Shown here: positions 1 through 11,811 of the stretch, one piece after another
How positions within the stretch are numbered: position 1 is the first letter of the stretch
Layout of the letters: each line of letters starts with the position of its first letter
NCBI GenBank assembly: GCA_036897625.1
Contig: JAYMTA010001233.1
Location: 1-21,035, forward strand
Length of the DNA: 21,035 nt
DNA from: Pelargonium cotyledonis
Lineage: Eukaryota; Streptophyta; Magnoliopsida; Geraniales; Geraniaceae
Direction of reading: 5' to 3'
The notes under the pieces: model-generated
Told to the model about the DNA's origin: nothing
Databases searched by the model: none
What the model saw: the letters and a program-made list of their open reading frames with translations, nothing else
Position numbers and translations under genes: made by a program

Positions 1-234
1 GTACCGTGCTTTTGTGTCCTCTGAAGAAAGAGATGTGACGGTGGTGAAGAGAAGAGTGATGAGGGAGACGCAGAGAGTGAAGTAGAACCAGAAGGTGAAA
101 GCGTTCTGGGTCGAGTTGGGGCTCGCCGGAGGAGGAGGAGGAGGAGGCGAGGCGGGTTTGGACCGCTTGGCTGGCTTTTTCGCAGGAAGTTTCGGTTCCT
201 CATGGTGCTCCGGTTCCTCTGTTATGATCGCCAT
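1..234 (-). CDS. AXR4: AXR4-like protein (AUXIN RESPONSE 4), N-terminal part only
   Basis: The reading frame starts with ATG at 234 (minus strand) and runs off the left edge after 78 codons. The protein begins MAIITEE, the start I remember for Arabidopsis AXR4, followed by a charged Lys/Glu/Pro-rich stretch, seven prolines in a row (residues 30-36, coded by near-pure CCT repeats at 128-147), and one hydrophobic segment, about residues 45-69, containing FTFWFYFTL. AXR4 is known as a single-pass ER protein with an alpha/beta-hydrolase-like lumenal part, needed for correct trafficking of the auxin influx carrier AUX1; that part would lie outside the window. The gene is divergent from APP2. The call rests on the opening residues and the membrane segment only. 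Another plant ER membrane protein with a similar anchor is the alternative. Confidence 0.75.
   Translation of the reverse strand, partial: MAIITEEPEHHEEPKLPAKKPAKRSKPASPPPPPPPASPNSTQNAFTFWFYFTLCVSLITLLFTTVTSLSSEDTKARY
128..147. repeat. (GGA)n trinucleotide tract inside AXR4 exon 1
   Basis: A 20-bp run of GGA on the plus strand reads as CCT on the coding strand and encodes the polyproline run of the AXR4-like protein. Changes in copy number would stay in frame and alter only the length of the proline linker before the membrane segment. Confidence 0.9.
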
Positions 235-409
235 TGAAGAACAATTCGAATTCGAATCTGAATCTGAGTTTCTTCGCAAAGTTGCGAGAGCATAGAATTG
301 TGATGCAAAGCAGTAAAGTGACCTTCACTCCACGCTTATGAGAAAAAGTGAGAAAATGGATCACAGTAAATAAACTTTTAATTTTAATTCCAAACTCGTC
401 CATTCTAAT

Positions 410-423
410 TCCTGAAAAGTATT
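410..423. repeat. Left target-site duplication of the retroposed insertion
   Basis: TCCTGAAAAGTATT is identical to 981-994. The sequences outside the two copies differ, so the similarity stops at the repeat edges, as expected for a duplicated target site. Confidence 0.75.
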
Positions 424-980
424 AAAACGGTAAGAGGAACTTTATCTCTCAAAGCTGCGGCAGCGGCTAGGGCTTTCGAATTGAAGTGTTTGTGTCTCTC
501 GTATGAGTGAAAGGCTATCTAGGGAGGCAGTGATTATTTTCGTTTATGGTTCGGCAAATGGTGGTTAGGGCGTTGGCAAAGGAGTTTTAAGGCATTGACA
601 TCTGCATCGAACATTGCAGCTATGACAAAGTTCAGTCCAAGTTCTCAAAGAGTATAAGTAATAGGTGGAGACAGTGATCTTCGTGAATCGTGATAAGATC
701 AAGTTAGGGAGTGGTAGGGCTCCTGGCAAATTGGGGGAGGGTTTTTCCAGTGCCCTTAATTTGTTTTATTTGGTAGTGCTTGGACGCGTTATGTTACCTT
801 CTTCAGTGAGCTTACTTGGTTTGAGTAGTAGTTTCTTTATGGCTTTTTCGTTGCTAGCTTGGTTTTTGTCCTTATTTTGTTTTTGATTTAATTTCATTTT
901 TGTCTATTTCCGATGTATCGAACATTTTATTGATTAGTAAAGTATTGCATTCGTCTTTAAAAATAATAAAAAAAAAAAGC
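424..980 (+). mobile_element. Retroposed insertion with poly-A tail (LINE 3' end or cDNA copy)
   Basis: This 557-bp segment is bounded by an exact 14-bp direct repeat (TCCTGAAAAGTATT at 410-423 and 981-994) and ends in an A-rich tail (from about 958, with 11 uninterrupted A's at 968-978). That is the signature of target-primed reverse transcription by LINE machinery. The 3' part is T-rich with an AATAAT-like signal before the tail, as in a transcript 3' end. I find no reverse transcriptase, RNase H or endonuclease motif, so it is either the 5'-truncated 3' end of a LINE or a processed copy of a cellular RNA. The longest frame inside (665-886) does not start with a convincing coding sequence. 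It lies in the upstream region shared by AXR4 and APP2. Confidence 0.7.
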
Positions 981-994
981 TCCTGAAAAGTATT
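981..994. repeat. Right target-site duplication of the retroposed insertion
   Basis: TCCTGAAAAGTATT follows the poly-A tail after two bases (GC) and matches 410-423 over 14 of 14 bases. Confidence 0.75.
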
Positions 995-1650
995 TGCCGT
1001 TTGAGAGTCTATTAGAGTTTTTGTCAGATCACGATTGCTCTTTATTCTCACAGTGACGACAGTTTCTTGAACAAATTATAATCTTTCTCATCAAAATAAA
1101 AAGTTGAAAGTTGTTAAGATTTGCAAAGTGGTAGCAGATTAAATTCGCAGAAAGTTTTTATTGGTGAGTGTGCAAGATAGCATAATATAATTGCAAAGAG
1201 GGACAAGTTGGCTTGAAAGGTGATGGTATGGTCGGAGCCATCAGATCAACCTTTGAATTTATTATCGAATCAGATGACAAACCTGATAGTGACGATGAGA
1301 GATTTACAGAACATTTCACATGTCGCCTTAAACATCAAGTGCAATTACCATCAATTGTCAGAGTGTCCTCAAACTGAGGGGAAAGATTTCAATGCCTTCA
1401 ACTTGATTATTCAGCTTGATGAGAAAGATTTTAGTGCATTCGGTTTGTTTATTCATTGTGCCACTTTTTGTTTACGGGTTGATCTCCAAGCCGAGTGATT
1501 CACGAGTTAGTTGTGTTTTCATATATTTGCCAGATTTTGTCTTGGTGGATTAATCTTCAAGTCTCCAATTTTATCTTGCATTTCTTATCATATGATTTAA
1601 AGTATAATACTATTAGTTTTCGAGTTGAGAAAAAAAAAAAGTAAACGATA
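995..1650 (+). other. Upstream region of APP2; possible second retroposed segment
   Basis: There is no supported gene here. The stretch has a transcript-like look: mixed short frames on the left, a T-rich right part, and 12 A's at 1629-1640. The 9-mer CCGTTTGAG occurs at 997-1005 and again at 1651-1659, just after the A-run, which could be the target duplication of a second retroposition. The A-run is separated from the repeat by ten bases, so this is weaker than the neighbouring insertion. A frame at 1186-1377 reads 63 codons rich in Asp/Glu (internal ATG at 1228), but I do not recognise it. Confidence 0.3.
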
Positions 1651-1669
1651 CCGTTTGAGCAACACCAAC

Positions 1670-1740
1670 AGAGATCTATATCTTATCTCTTTCTCTCTCT
1701 GACTCAGTGACTTTCTGTGCTGTGTATTGAATTTCATACA
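1670..1740 (+). promoter_or_regulatory. APP2 core promoter and 5' leader
   Basis: A TATA-like CTATATC lies near 1676 and is followed by a pyrimidine patch (TCTCTTTCTCTCTCTGACT, about 1685-1703), the usual dress of a plant transcription start. An in-frame TGA at 1708-1710 closes the frame upstream, so the ATG at 1741 is the first one available to APP2. The transcription start itself cannot be seen. Confidence 0.45.
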
Positions 1741-4700
1741 ATGCGCTCGCTATCGTTGCCGGTGTTGCGACCAAGAATAGCTCGGTCCTGTTACTCACAT
1801 TACAGTCCCTTCAGTTTCCTCCCACCCTCGCTACCCATCTTTCGCAATTTCAGAACCGACCCCAAATTTCGGCCAGAATCGCCTCTTTTCTCGGTCCGGA
1901 GCTGCAGCGGCTCCATCAGTGCGAAGCCGTCGTCGGAGATTCGGAGAAAGAAGCAGAATGAGACGGTTCCGGACAAGAAGCTCAGTGCTCTTCGCGAGCA
2001 CTTCTCCAGGCCTGGGATTGGCATCGACGCCTATATCATCCCTTCTCAGGACGCTCACCAGGTCCAGCTCTTGCATAACATTTTTTTTGGGTTCATTTCT
2101 TATTATTTTTGTGACCTTCCAGATTCAATTATAATTTATGTTGAATTTGTTTTGGTATTTATTACTCCTACACAGCTCGTGTGAACGATTATTCTATGAT
2201 AGTGGAGGTGTAAAGTTCGTTCATTTTGCTTCAAAGTTTGAAGTTTTAGGTTTATTCCAGATTGTATGTTTCGTGAAAGGTTTTGAATTTCTTAGTGGGG
2301 CGTTACTTTTGAATTATAATCTGGAATTTTTTTGGTGGAAAATAAGTTTGCATAAAAACAGATTCATTGTTTTATGGGTTTAACAGCAAAGTATATTGAT
2401 CTAATGAAAACATTTCACCCATTTATAGAAACCTCCTTTTCAAACTCAGTGTTATGTAATGTTTCCTAGCAATTGGTAAATAATATGCATTACTTGCAGT
2501 TTCATAAACGTTGTGAACGGACATTGAAATAACTTCTACATAAGCCAAAATGGTTGCATAACACTTCTTATGGTTGCTTTATAAATGTTATCTTTGAAGT
2601 AAAATATTTTTAAGCATGGTCAAGACAGCTAATGAAAAGAGGCCATGGTTGAGTTTTTGCCTTCTATATTCTTCATAACTCCTACAACGAAATTGATAAT
2701 ATGTGGTAGATTGCTAATGAGTATAATAGTTTATTGAACTTCTTCATTTCATAGTTTCTTAAGTCTCTGCTGATTGTATTTTATTGTTATATCCAGAGTG
2801 AGTTCATTGCTGAATGTTATATGAGAAGGGCTTATATATCAGGGTTTACTGGTAGTGCTGGCACTGCTGTTGTGACAAAGGAGAAAGCAGCTCTTTGGAC
2901 AGATGGGCGTTATTTTCTCCAGGTTTGGAAGATAAACTCCAATAGTTTCCTGTATTTTCCATTCTCTTGTTCATTAACTTTTCGAGATAAGGCATATTCT
3001 AGACCTAGTTTTCTTTCATTTTGTGGTCCAAGTTTTTGTGGTATTCTATATGTTTGTCATTAGAATAAATTTTTAGTTTGGTTTTTCTAGCATGAAGCAT
3101 ATGTGATATAGGTCATGTTGACAGTTTTGTTCCTCTTCTTGATTAGGCAGAGAAGCAGTTAAACTCTAGTTGGATACTCATGCGGGCTGGTAACCATGGA
3201 GTGCCAACATCAACTGAATGGCTCAATCAAGTTTTGCCTCCTGGTTGCCGAGTAGGAATTGATCCTGTGAGTGATACTTGACCTCTTAAACAGTTCCGTT
3301 GCATTTCTTGTTCTTAGTTCAATGTTTAAAAACATTCATTCTGCATTTTTTTTGGTAGCTATGTCTGATGCCACCTTGTCTATAATTTTGTGAAGGGAGC
3401 AGTTTCTTTTTTCCTACGACGCTGCTGAGGAGCTGAGAGAGTCTATTTCCAAGAATAAGCATGAGTTGGTGTACCTGTATGATTTAAATCTTGTAGATGA
3501 AGTATGGAAAGAATCAAGGCCTAAGCCTCCAAGTAAACTGATTAGAGTACATGATGTTAAGTACGCTGGTGTGGACGTGGCATCAAAATTATCCTCATTA
3601 AGGAGCGAACTCACTAATGCTGGTGCTTCTGCGATAGTCATATCCATGCTTGATGAAATCGCCTGGCTGTTGAACTTGGTACAGCCTATGACCAATTTTG
3701 GACATGATCCAATAGTTTCAACTACAATTTCCTGATAAAGTTTTCTATTATTTGACACTTCATCATAATTTCTTATGGTGTTTAACATTGAATTCTAATG
3801 ATTCCATCTGCAGAGAGGAAGTGATGTTCCACATTCACCTGTAATGTATGCGTACTTAATTGTGGAGCTTGATGGAGCAAAGTTGTTTATCGATGACTCT
3901 AAAGTCACCCCAGAGGTGATGGATTATCTGAGAAACGCAGGGATAGAGTTGAGGCCATATGGTTCAATTCTTTCTGATATAGAAAGGTTTGTTGGGGAGC
4001 TCAAATTCAATTCATTATGAGTACTTGGTACTTCATGTAGAATTAGGGAATCTGTATGAATGTAGTACTTTTCAGTTAGGTTCCTATTTGGTTGCACCTT
4101 CTGTATGCCCTAGTATATCAATTAGTACCCAATAATATCAATGAAAAGAGCAATATTTTTCTGAGATACACACACCTTTAGGATGGTGCAAATATCCTGT
4201 TCTGGAGGTGCACTGGTTTGTGTCAGTATTTGAGATGTGGAAAGCACGTCTAACTCAGTGGCCATATATTAATACTCAAGACTGTAAAATAGCACAAGTT
4301 AGATGCATATTGTTCTTTAGCAGTCTACTCCCTATGGCATTTAATTGGTGTTAAGGTAGGCTTGCTCCCAAATCCTGAAGCTCTTTCTTACTCTCTTTAT
4401 TCTAATTTCTTCTCCAGCTTGGCAGTACAAGGTTCTAACCTTTGGATGGACGTATCATCTATAAATGCTGCTATTGTCAACACCTACAAGTCTGCCAGTG
4501 ATAAGTTTGATGGTAGCCTTGAGACAAGAAGAAAAGGCAAAGCTAAAGCGGATGATGATCTTAATGGTCAGACTAAGGGACCTACTGGTTTTTTTATGGC
4601 ATCTCCTATCTCCCTGGCGAAGGCAATAAAAAATGATGCTGAATTAGGAGGGATGCAGAATTCTCATCTCAGGTGATTGATTCCTTACTAGGAGAGATAT

Positions 4701-7224
4701 TGTGGTTATAATTATCTTATATTTTGCTAATTATTTTATTGGTTGCAATTCCTTGATTATTGTAACAGTCTATCCTTGAATAAACTTGATCATTTCGTTG
4801 CTAAATTGAATAATCATGTTGCCATTCTTTTATTTATAATCTGTGAAATATGTAATTTTTTATATACTGTATGCAGAGATGCAGCTGCTTTAGCATATTT
4901 CTGGGTTTGGCTGGAAGAAGAAATTCAGAAGGGTGTGATATTAACAGAAGTAGACGTTGCAGACAAGCTTCTTGAATTCCGTTCTAAGCAAGCAGGTTTC
5001 ATGGACACAAGTTTTGACACAATTAGTGGTATGTTGCCTTATGTATTCTTGATTGTCTTTTTGCTCTCCATCTTGAGGATTCAAGTTCCAGTCTTTGTTA
5101 GTTCTTCTCTTTTTTATACTGTTAAAATGTCATAAGCTCGTGAAGAAGATATGATGACATTCAAATATTTTGATTTTCTTTTGATAATGAATATTTTTCT
5201 GGAATATCATGTTACTTGAAAGTTATAACTTTCAATGTCCTGGCATATTTATCCTTGGTACTTATGGTGTATCCTAGTTATTTTAAAAAAGACAGTATAT
5301 TCACTGCAAAAGTTTAACCCCATAAATGTTGCTCTTACAGGTTCTGGTGCAAATGGTGCAATCATACATTACAAACCAGAACCAGAGAGTTGTAGTATCG
5401 TGGACCAGAAGAAGCTCTTCCTATTAGACAGTGGAGCACAATATATTGATGGAACAACTGACATAACCAGGACAGTGCACTTTGGCGAACCCACTCCACG
5501 ACAAAAAGAATGCTTCACACGAGTTTTACAGGTTTTAATTCTTTTTTTATCTGTTGTATCTGTAAAGTAAAATGCATATACAACTATATGGAATGGTGTT
5601 ACATTTCAATTGTTGATGCTTCTCAGCAATTTAGCCACAAGTTCCTTTCCAAAGCCCTTCTTCTAATTGTATCAGGATATGTTAGTTCAGAATCTGGTTG
5701 AGAAGCTATACAGCCATACATAAATGATCTAATGTATGTATTCAAATGTTTTGTTCAACTGCAGGGTCATATTGCTCTTGATCAGGCAGTCTTCCCTGAA
5801 AATACCCCTGGTTTTGTATTGGATGCATTTGCTCGTTCTTCTCTATGGAAGATTGGCCTTGATTACCGACATGGTATGTTAGTTGAAAATTTAACTAGTG
5901 AATTTATGAATTGATGGAATAGTGTGTCAATGCAATTTTCTTTTTCTTTTTTTTTTTCCGAATTTTTAGGGACTGGGCATGGTGTGGGAGCTGCGTTAAA
6001 TGTTCATGAAGGCCCACAAAGTATAAGCTTTCGCTTTGGAAATACAACCCCCATACAGAAAGGAATGATTGTTAGTAACGAACCTGGCTACTATGAGGAC
6101 CACGCCTTTGGTATTCGGATTGAGGTGCATGTTTGATCTATTATTTTAATTTTAGAAAACAATACTGAACTGCTTAATATCTGTGATGTGTTTGTTTCAC
6201 AGTTTAGCATGCATACAACAGTAATTGTTGGGTTTGTACTTGAATGATATTTTTAAAAGATTGCACACACAAAATATCAGAAACATAATGGAATTGGGAG
6301 AGAGAGATCTGGATAAATTTTCTCTTGATTTATGTGACTCAGGCTTAAAATTTGTTGTTGCTGCTGTATTCACATATCTTCCCTTCCACTTGTTTTATGT
6401 TTACTTGAAAGGTGTCCATTTTTTCCGAGTATGTTACAGTTGGTTTGCTGACAAGCCTGATATTTACTGTTCAACTGTTTTCTTTTGCTCTGTCAGATAT
6501 ATATGAGTCCTTGTGTAGCCTTGGTATGTCATTTTGTTTGCTCTTGTAGCATACTAATTTCAGTTGTGATTGTCATGTAGAATCTTCTTTTTGTAAAGGA
6601 GGTTGACACACCAAATCGCTTTGGAGGAATCGCATATCTGGGATTTGAAAAGCTAACATTTGTCCCTATACAGGTATGTCATGTATAGCTTGGTAAAGTT
6701 ATATTCATGAATATGATCATGAAGTCTATTCGATATTCTAGAGTATGAGTTGGGATTGTCACGAGTCATTATTTTTCGTGAATTCTCTGCTATTTATATC
6801 CTATGAACTTATTGTTTCTGTTTGCAGACTAAAATGGTTAACTTATCATTGCTTTATGTTGCTGAGATTGATTGGCTCAATGACTACCACTCTCAAGTTT
6901 GGGAAAAGGTAATTACTAGAAACAGCAATCCTTACTTTGAATGTTCAAGATGTTATTAAAGCATAATATAAGGATTCCACATTACATTTGATAACTGGTG
7001 TATGTCTTGAGGAATGCATGCAAAAACCATCGTCATTATGTTGTTTGTTTACATGTTAAAAGACTATAAATTGAGTGTAATGTTGTTTGTATACATGTTT
7101 AAGACTATTTACTTTGAGTTGTGATGTCTCGCATATATAGGTTTCACCATTGTTGGATGGCTCGGGTTCTGGTTCCGCACGTCAGTGGCTATGGGACAAC
7201 ACACGGCCAGTCGTTAAAGTGTAA
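1741..7224 (+). CDS. APP2: Aminopeptidase P2, plastid Xaa-Pro aminopeptidase (M24B)
   Basis: Thirteen exons join in frame to 711 residues (Arabidopsis APP2 has about 710): 1741-2061, 2797-2922, 3147-3266, 3403-3678, 3814-3986, 4418-4672, 4877-5028, 5341-5531, 5765-5873, 5970-6124, 6581-6673, 6828-6908, 7141-7224. All introns are GT-AG. The enzyme removes an N-terminal residue that precedes proline. Residues 1 to about 75 are rich in Ser and Arg and poor in acids, a likely chloroplast transit peptide. Two creatinase-like N-terminal domains follow (about 85-215 and 230-400), then the pita-bread metallopeptidase domain (about 410-690). The two-metal ligands are all present: D504, D515 (in TTDITRT), H578 (in GTGHGVG), E612 (in NEPGYYE) and E626. 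The family's assisting histidines H484 and H587 are also there. The protein ends ...TRPVVKV. The donor of exon 1 (CAG/gtccag) is weak. I see no break; the gene looks functional. Confidence 0.95.
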
Positions 7225-8228
7225 ATCCTTACCCAACTTCTACCCTCATTTTAGAAGCTTTGGTTATGAGATGGGTTCACTCTTCATGAAATTGCTTATT
7301 CTGTTTGTTAAACATATAGTATTGTAGAAACTAGAAGCTAGCCTATCATATAATCATGTTTGTATAGAAAATGTCTACTGTTTGGATAATCAAACATTGT
7401 TCAATATTCTATTTCACATTAGAAAATCATGACATGTTATTTATTTCCAGGCCAAGTAGAAGAAGCTTAATCACAATAAATAAAAAATAAAAAATCTATT
7501 ATAACAGGGAAAACTCTAATTTAGAGAGGGTGAAAATATTGTAGACAATTATGAAAATGTAATGAAAGCATATTTCCTGTACTAAACAATAGTGTTTGTA
7601 CTCAAATTTTTACATGGCAATAGCGTTCTATACCTAGCAATGAGGTCGAATATATGTTGCATGGGTGAACACAATCACGACATGTTTTATAATTGTATTT
7701 TTCTATAATTGTATTGGAGTTTTGTGTTTGTGTCAACTTCATCTAAACAAGAGATGATATGAATTGTAATTAATGTTGCTTGTGTTTAAGAAAGATGATA
7801 TGGAAACAAATTAGATAGAAGTAGCGGGAAAGAGATTTATAAGTGATTAATCAAACGTTGTTGAAAGAAAATGTACCCCAACATAACAAACTCAAAATTA
7901 TGAGGATAAAAGATTTGTAACACATACTTTTATGAGTTAATCTGAATACAACAAAAACCACAACTTTCACTTACAGTTGCACACTACATATCCTGAGATC
8001 CAGACAACTCAATTAAGTGCATGGAACAATCATTCGATATCGAACTAATATGACAGACTGAACACGCGAGCCTTTTACAATACACAACAATTAATGGAGC
8101 TTCTATGGCTCCTCACATTAACTTAACGTTGCATCCATCATCAAACACAGCCCCACCTTCTGTAGTTTGTTGTGATTTAACAAAGTATAAGCTGTCGCGA
8201 GACTTAATAAACAAAGACCCACGTCACT
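7225..8228. other. Tail-to-tail intergenic region between APP2 and LACS
   Basis: About 1 kb of AT-rich sequence between the stop codons of the two convergent genes, holding both 3' UTRs. AATAAA-type signals on the plus strand cluster at about 7474-7490 (AATAAATAAA), a possible APP2 polyadenylation site, though it is some 250 bases past the stop. I see no frame, RNA gene or repeat that I can support. Confidence 0.6.
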
Positions 8229-11200
8229 TCACAACTTCTGTTGTGGCTTCGGATCGCTTGTAGAAAGCTCGGCATACATGTTTGATATTGCTTGGGCAAA
8301 ATATGCCTTTGCTTGAGGTCTCTTCACCTGGGAAATAAGTTCAAATTATGGTTAAAAAAAAAAACATAATTCGGGGATAAGCCTGGAAAATGCTCCTCCC
8401 TCTGGCCTCTTAGCTAGGTTAATGTACCAACGCTCATCCATGTTTTCCTCAATTTTGTCAACATTTATATGGATTTTTATTTGACCACTGTTTCTTGGAA
8501 TATATTCACCTGAGATTTATTTTAAAAGAGAGCATCTTTACCTTGAATGTTGGTGTAAGGAGGCCATTCTCAACAGTGAATGGTTCAAGCACCAAAGTCA
8601 CAGCTTTTGCAAATTCAAAACCTCTCAACTGCACCATTCCAAATAACATAAATTCCTGATTTGACTATGCAAAATTCAAGAACATGTCAAAACTGATTAC
8701 CTGAGCTTCCCTTCCAACTTCATCCATGTCAGCAAGAACAGCAGCCTTTGTTCTTGGATCATTGCACAATTGTCCAAAATTTTCAAACTGTATGAATCAA
8801 ATCAAGTTGACCACAAAAGTGTTACACGTCATAATTTTATAATAATGATATGCCTAGGCAGGAAAGCTCTAAAATCTCTGATTTGTGAAATGAACTCATG
8901 ATCCCAGACACAGGACAGAACTGTATTACATCTGTGTTAGGAGATTGGGAGGTCTAGTATGTATCTACTGATCATTTGTTAGCAAAGGAGCATAGTCACG
9001 AAGAGATTATGATTTGAAAGGTTCAGGTTTATTATCTAGCAAATTTTTTGCAGAAACATAATGTAAATACGTAGACTATTTGAAAAGTCATGTCCTACAT
9101 AAACTTTTAAAGAAATGAAAAACAAATCAGAATAAACCATCCAGTTACGTTACAATTCTTTCTCAACCCTTCATATGGTAATAGAGAACTGTAATCACTT
9201 CCCGTATACAACAGTAAAATGTTTTATGAACATATAAAATACCCAGACTATTGAGAGTGATAAATTGTCAGGTTGTTCTAAGCAGACTCTAGTTGAGAGA
9301 AATCATGAAACTCTAAAACCTACATAATTTAATCACCATTTAGGGTAAGATCCAATATAACTTCTGTAATAATGCAGATGTTTTAATTTAAAAAATGGGA
9401 GCCTTCAAACAAGAACTGATGCCACACCAGGGCCTGAGCACTGTCCTGAACTTTGTGTCTCCTAGGATATAAAAAGAATGCAGTCAAAGGTTTGAGAATG
9501 AAACACCTGGATGCCTTCTGAAGAAGCCCAATCTTTCAACACATCCAGATCCACAACGACTATCGCTACTAAGCAGGAATTCATACTATCACCTAAAACG
9601 TAAGTAATCAGCAGGTAGACCATAGCTAGGTAGTTTATTTACATTACATGTGTGTGTCTGTATTCCTTACCATAGATAAAACACTGGGAGATAAACTTGC
9701 ACTTAGCGTATACGTTCTCAACTTTTTCAGGTGCTACATACTCTCCCTGAGCCAACTTAAATATATTCTTTTTCCTGTCATAAGTAGACAATAGAGTTTT
9801 AGTAAGGTTCTAAAAGACATTATATGTCGTAGGTATGTAATGGCCAACTGACTATTCATTGAAGGATATTTTATTTAAAGAAACTGAACAATCTTTGACA
9901 TGAACTAACCTCTAAACTTTCAACGGACAATAAGGTAAAAACCAAAAAACCAAGAAATAAAAAAAAAAATCCTGAATCTTTCTAATCCATACTTTACAAG
10001 TGTGCCAAACATAATTGGCTAGTGTTTAGGAGATGATTCACAAGTGATTGGGCAGCTAACGAAACTTGACAACATGATACTAGACAAACACAATCTAGTG
10101 GTGGGTGCAGATAGAGGGGTAAACCTACATGAAGATCAATGAGTTGACCTCGACCCCTTCCCTCTTGCCATCACTTTTCCCTCCTATGTTCTTGACCCTA
10201 ACTCAACCATTAGAACTACCGACCTTTCACATAAATAAGGATAAGAAAAATAAGTGGAATTCCTTTTTTATTATACTGCTGAAATACAAGTATTTTTATA
10301 CTTGACCGAGTATACTTTAAATTTTATTCTCCCTTAGCCATCATTTACTCATAATTCTTATCCTAAGCGAGGTCATCAGAGGTGGGTCTGATAAGAAGAT
10401 AATTGGAGTGCATTGCAACTTTGCAAGACTAGATGCATTGCAACGTTGTAACCATGATTATAACCCGTATACCTATTGTCCTTGACTGAACCATTGCTTT
10501 GAACAACTATTATTATCCTCGGTATACACGATGAGTGATTTAGAAACTACCTATCAATAATTTTAAGGCGGCCTCCAGGTAACCACAACCCAATGTCTCC
10601 AGTATGCAGCCAACCATCATCATCCACCACTTCTCTCCTGTTCAATTATCAGGACAGTGAGGAGAATAATATCTATGAATTCATTTTAGTTTCTAGAAAT
10701 TAATAGTATAGGAAAGTTAAGTACGTCTGGACTTCATCCTTGTAGTAGCCTTGTAAAACAATGGGACCCCTGACACAAATTTCACCACGAGGATGAGGTT
10801 GATCATCAGAAGTGTAGTTCATTTCAGGAACATCCACAAGTTTAATTTCTGAAAAGGAAAAAAGATAACTGAACATGGAGCACAAAACAGCATAAACATG
10901 AATCTTGCAACTAATAACCAAAGTTCTCAATTATCATATATAATATAAACTAAAATCTTGGGTATTTTTATACTTTTTACTCAAGTGGTCTCCAACTTTA
11001 TATTATAAAATGGTGGCTTTATACAAGTGACGAGGTTATATTTGTGCCTATCTTGACAATTGAGCTATTTTGTGGCTTAATGTGTAGTATTATTGCCTCA
11101 TAAATCTTATATAGCATCTACACAGCGACTATTTTACAAATTTCAGTAACCTTTTTGGTTATGGTTGCATTTTATGTATGTCCTCATATGAGAATGCAGT

Positions 11201-11758
11201 AAAAATTTACAATTTTGGACCATCAACTTATATGTGCAGAATGGACAGTCTCCATATTCACCACAAGTGACATACCTCTGTAAGACTTCAATAGAAAACC
11301 ACCTTTGACACATTATGCTTTGCATCTTGATAAGAGATGTATCATCTCATCTGAGATGTCACTGATTTGAGAATCTGTATCATAATATGTGTATGATTCT
11401 TTCTCCTATTCCTTTGTGTTAGAATATAAAAGTTATTAGTATGTAATGTAGGGGTATTTATGTCATTTAGCTTCATTTCTAGCTCTATTTAAGGAGCCTA
11501 ATCCAGAGCTAGAAATAAAGCTAAATGACATAAATACCCCTACATTACATACTAATTACTTTTATATTCTAACATTTTGCCTTTCACCATGTTATGTATT
11601 TGCACTTTTAGAATAACGAAATTTGATTCTCAATAGCGGTATATCTCATAAACTACAAACTGTGCATATTACACACAGGCGCACATGAGAATACAATGAT
11701 TACACATTTTTTGTATCATATTTATCCATCTACTGCTGGTCCTCCTAGTTCACTTCAC

Positions 11759-11811
<53 letters not shown>

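Noticed and set aside
665-886. Open frame of 73 codons, hydrophobic C-terminal half
   Set aside because: It lies inside the retroposed poly-A segment, its start is not a good ATG context, and its hydrophobicity follows from the T-rich 3' end of the source transcript. No family is recognised.
1220-1498. Open frame of 92 codons upstream of APP2
   Set aside because: It begins at a non-ATG codon, has no recognisable motif, and overlaps another frame (1186-1377) of similar plausibility. Neither is supported as a gene.
1717-1740. Upstream GTG start giving APP2 eight extra residues
   Set aside because: Plant nuclear genes start at ATG; the in-frame ATG at 1741 directly follows and gives a typical transit peptide.
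3414-3788. Long antisense frame over APP2 exon 4
   Set aside because: It mirrors a conserved coding exon on the plus strand and has no splice or protein signature of its own.
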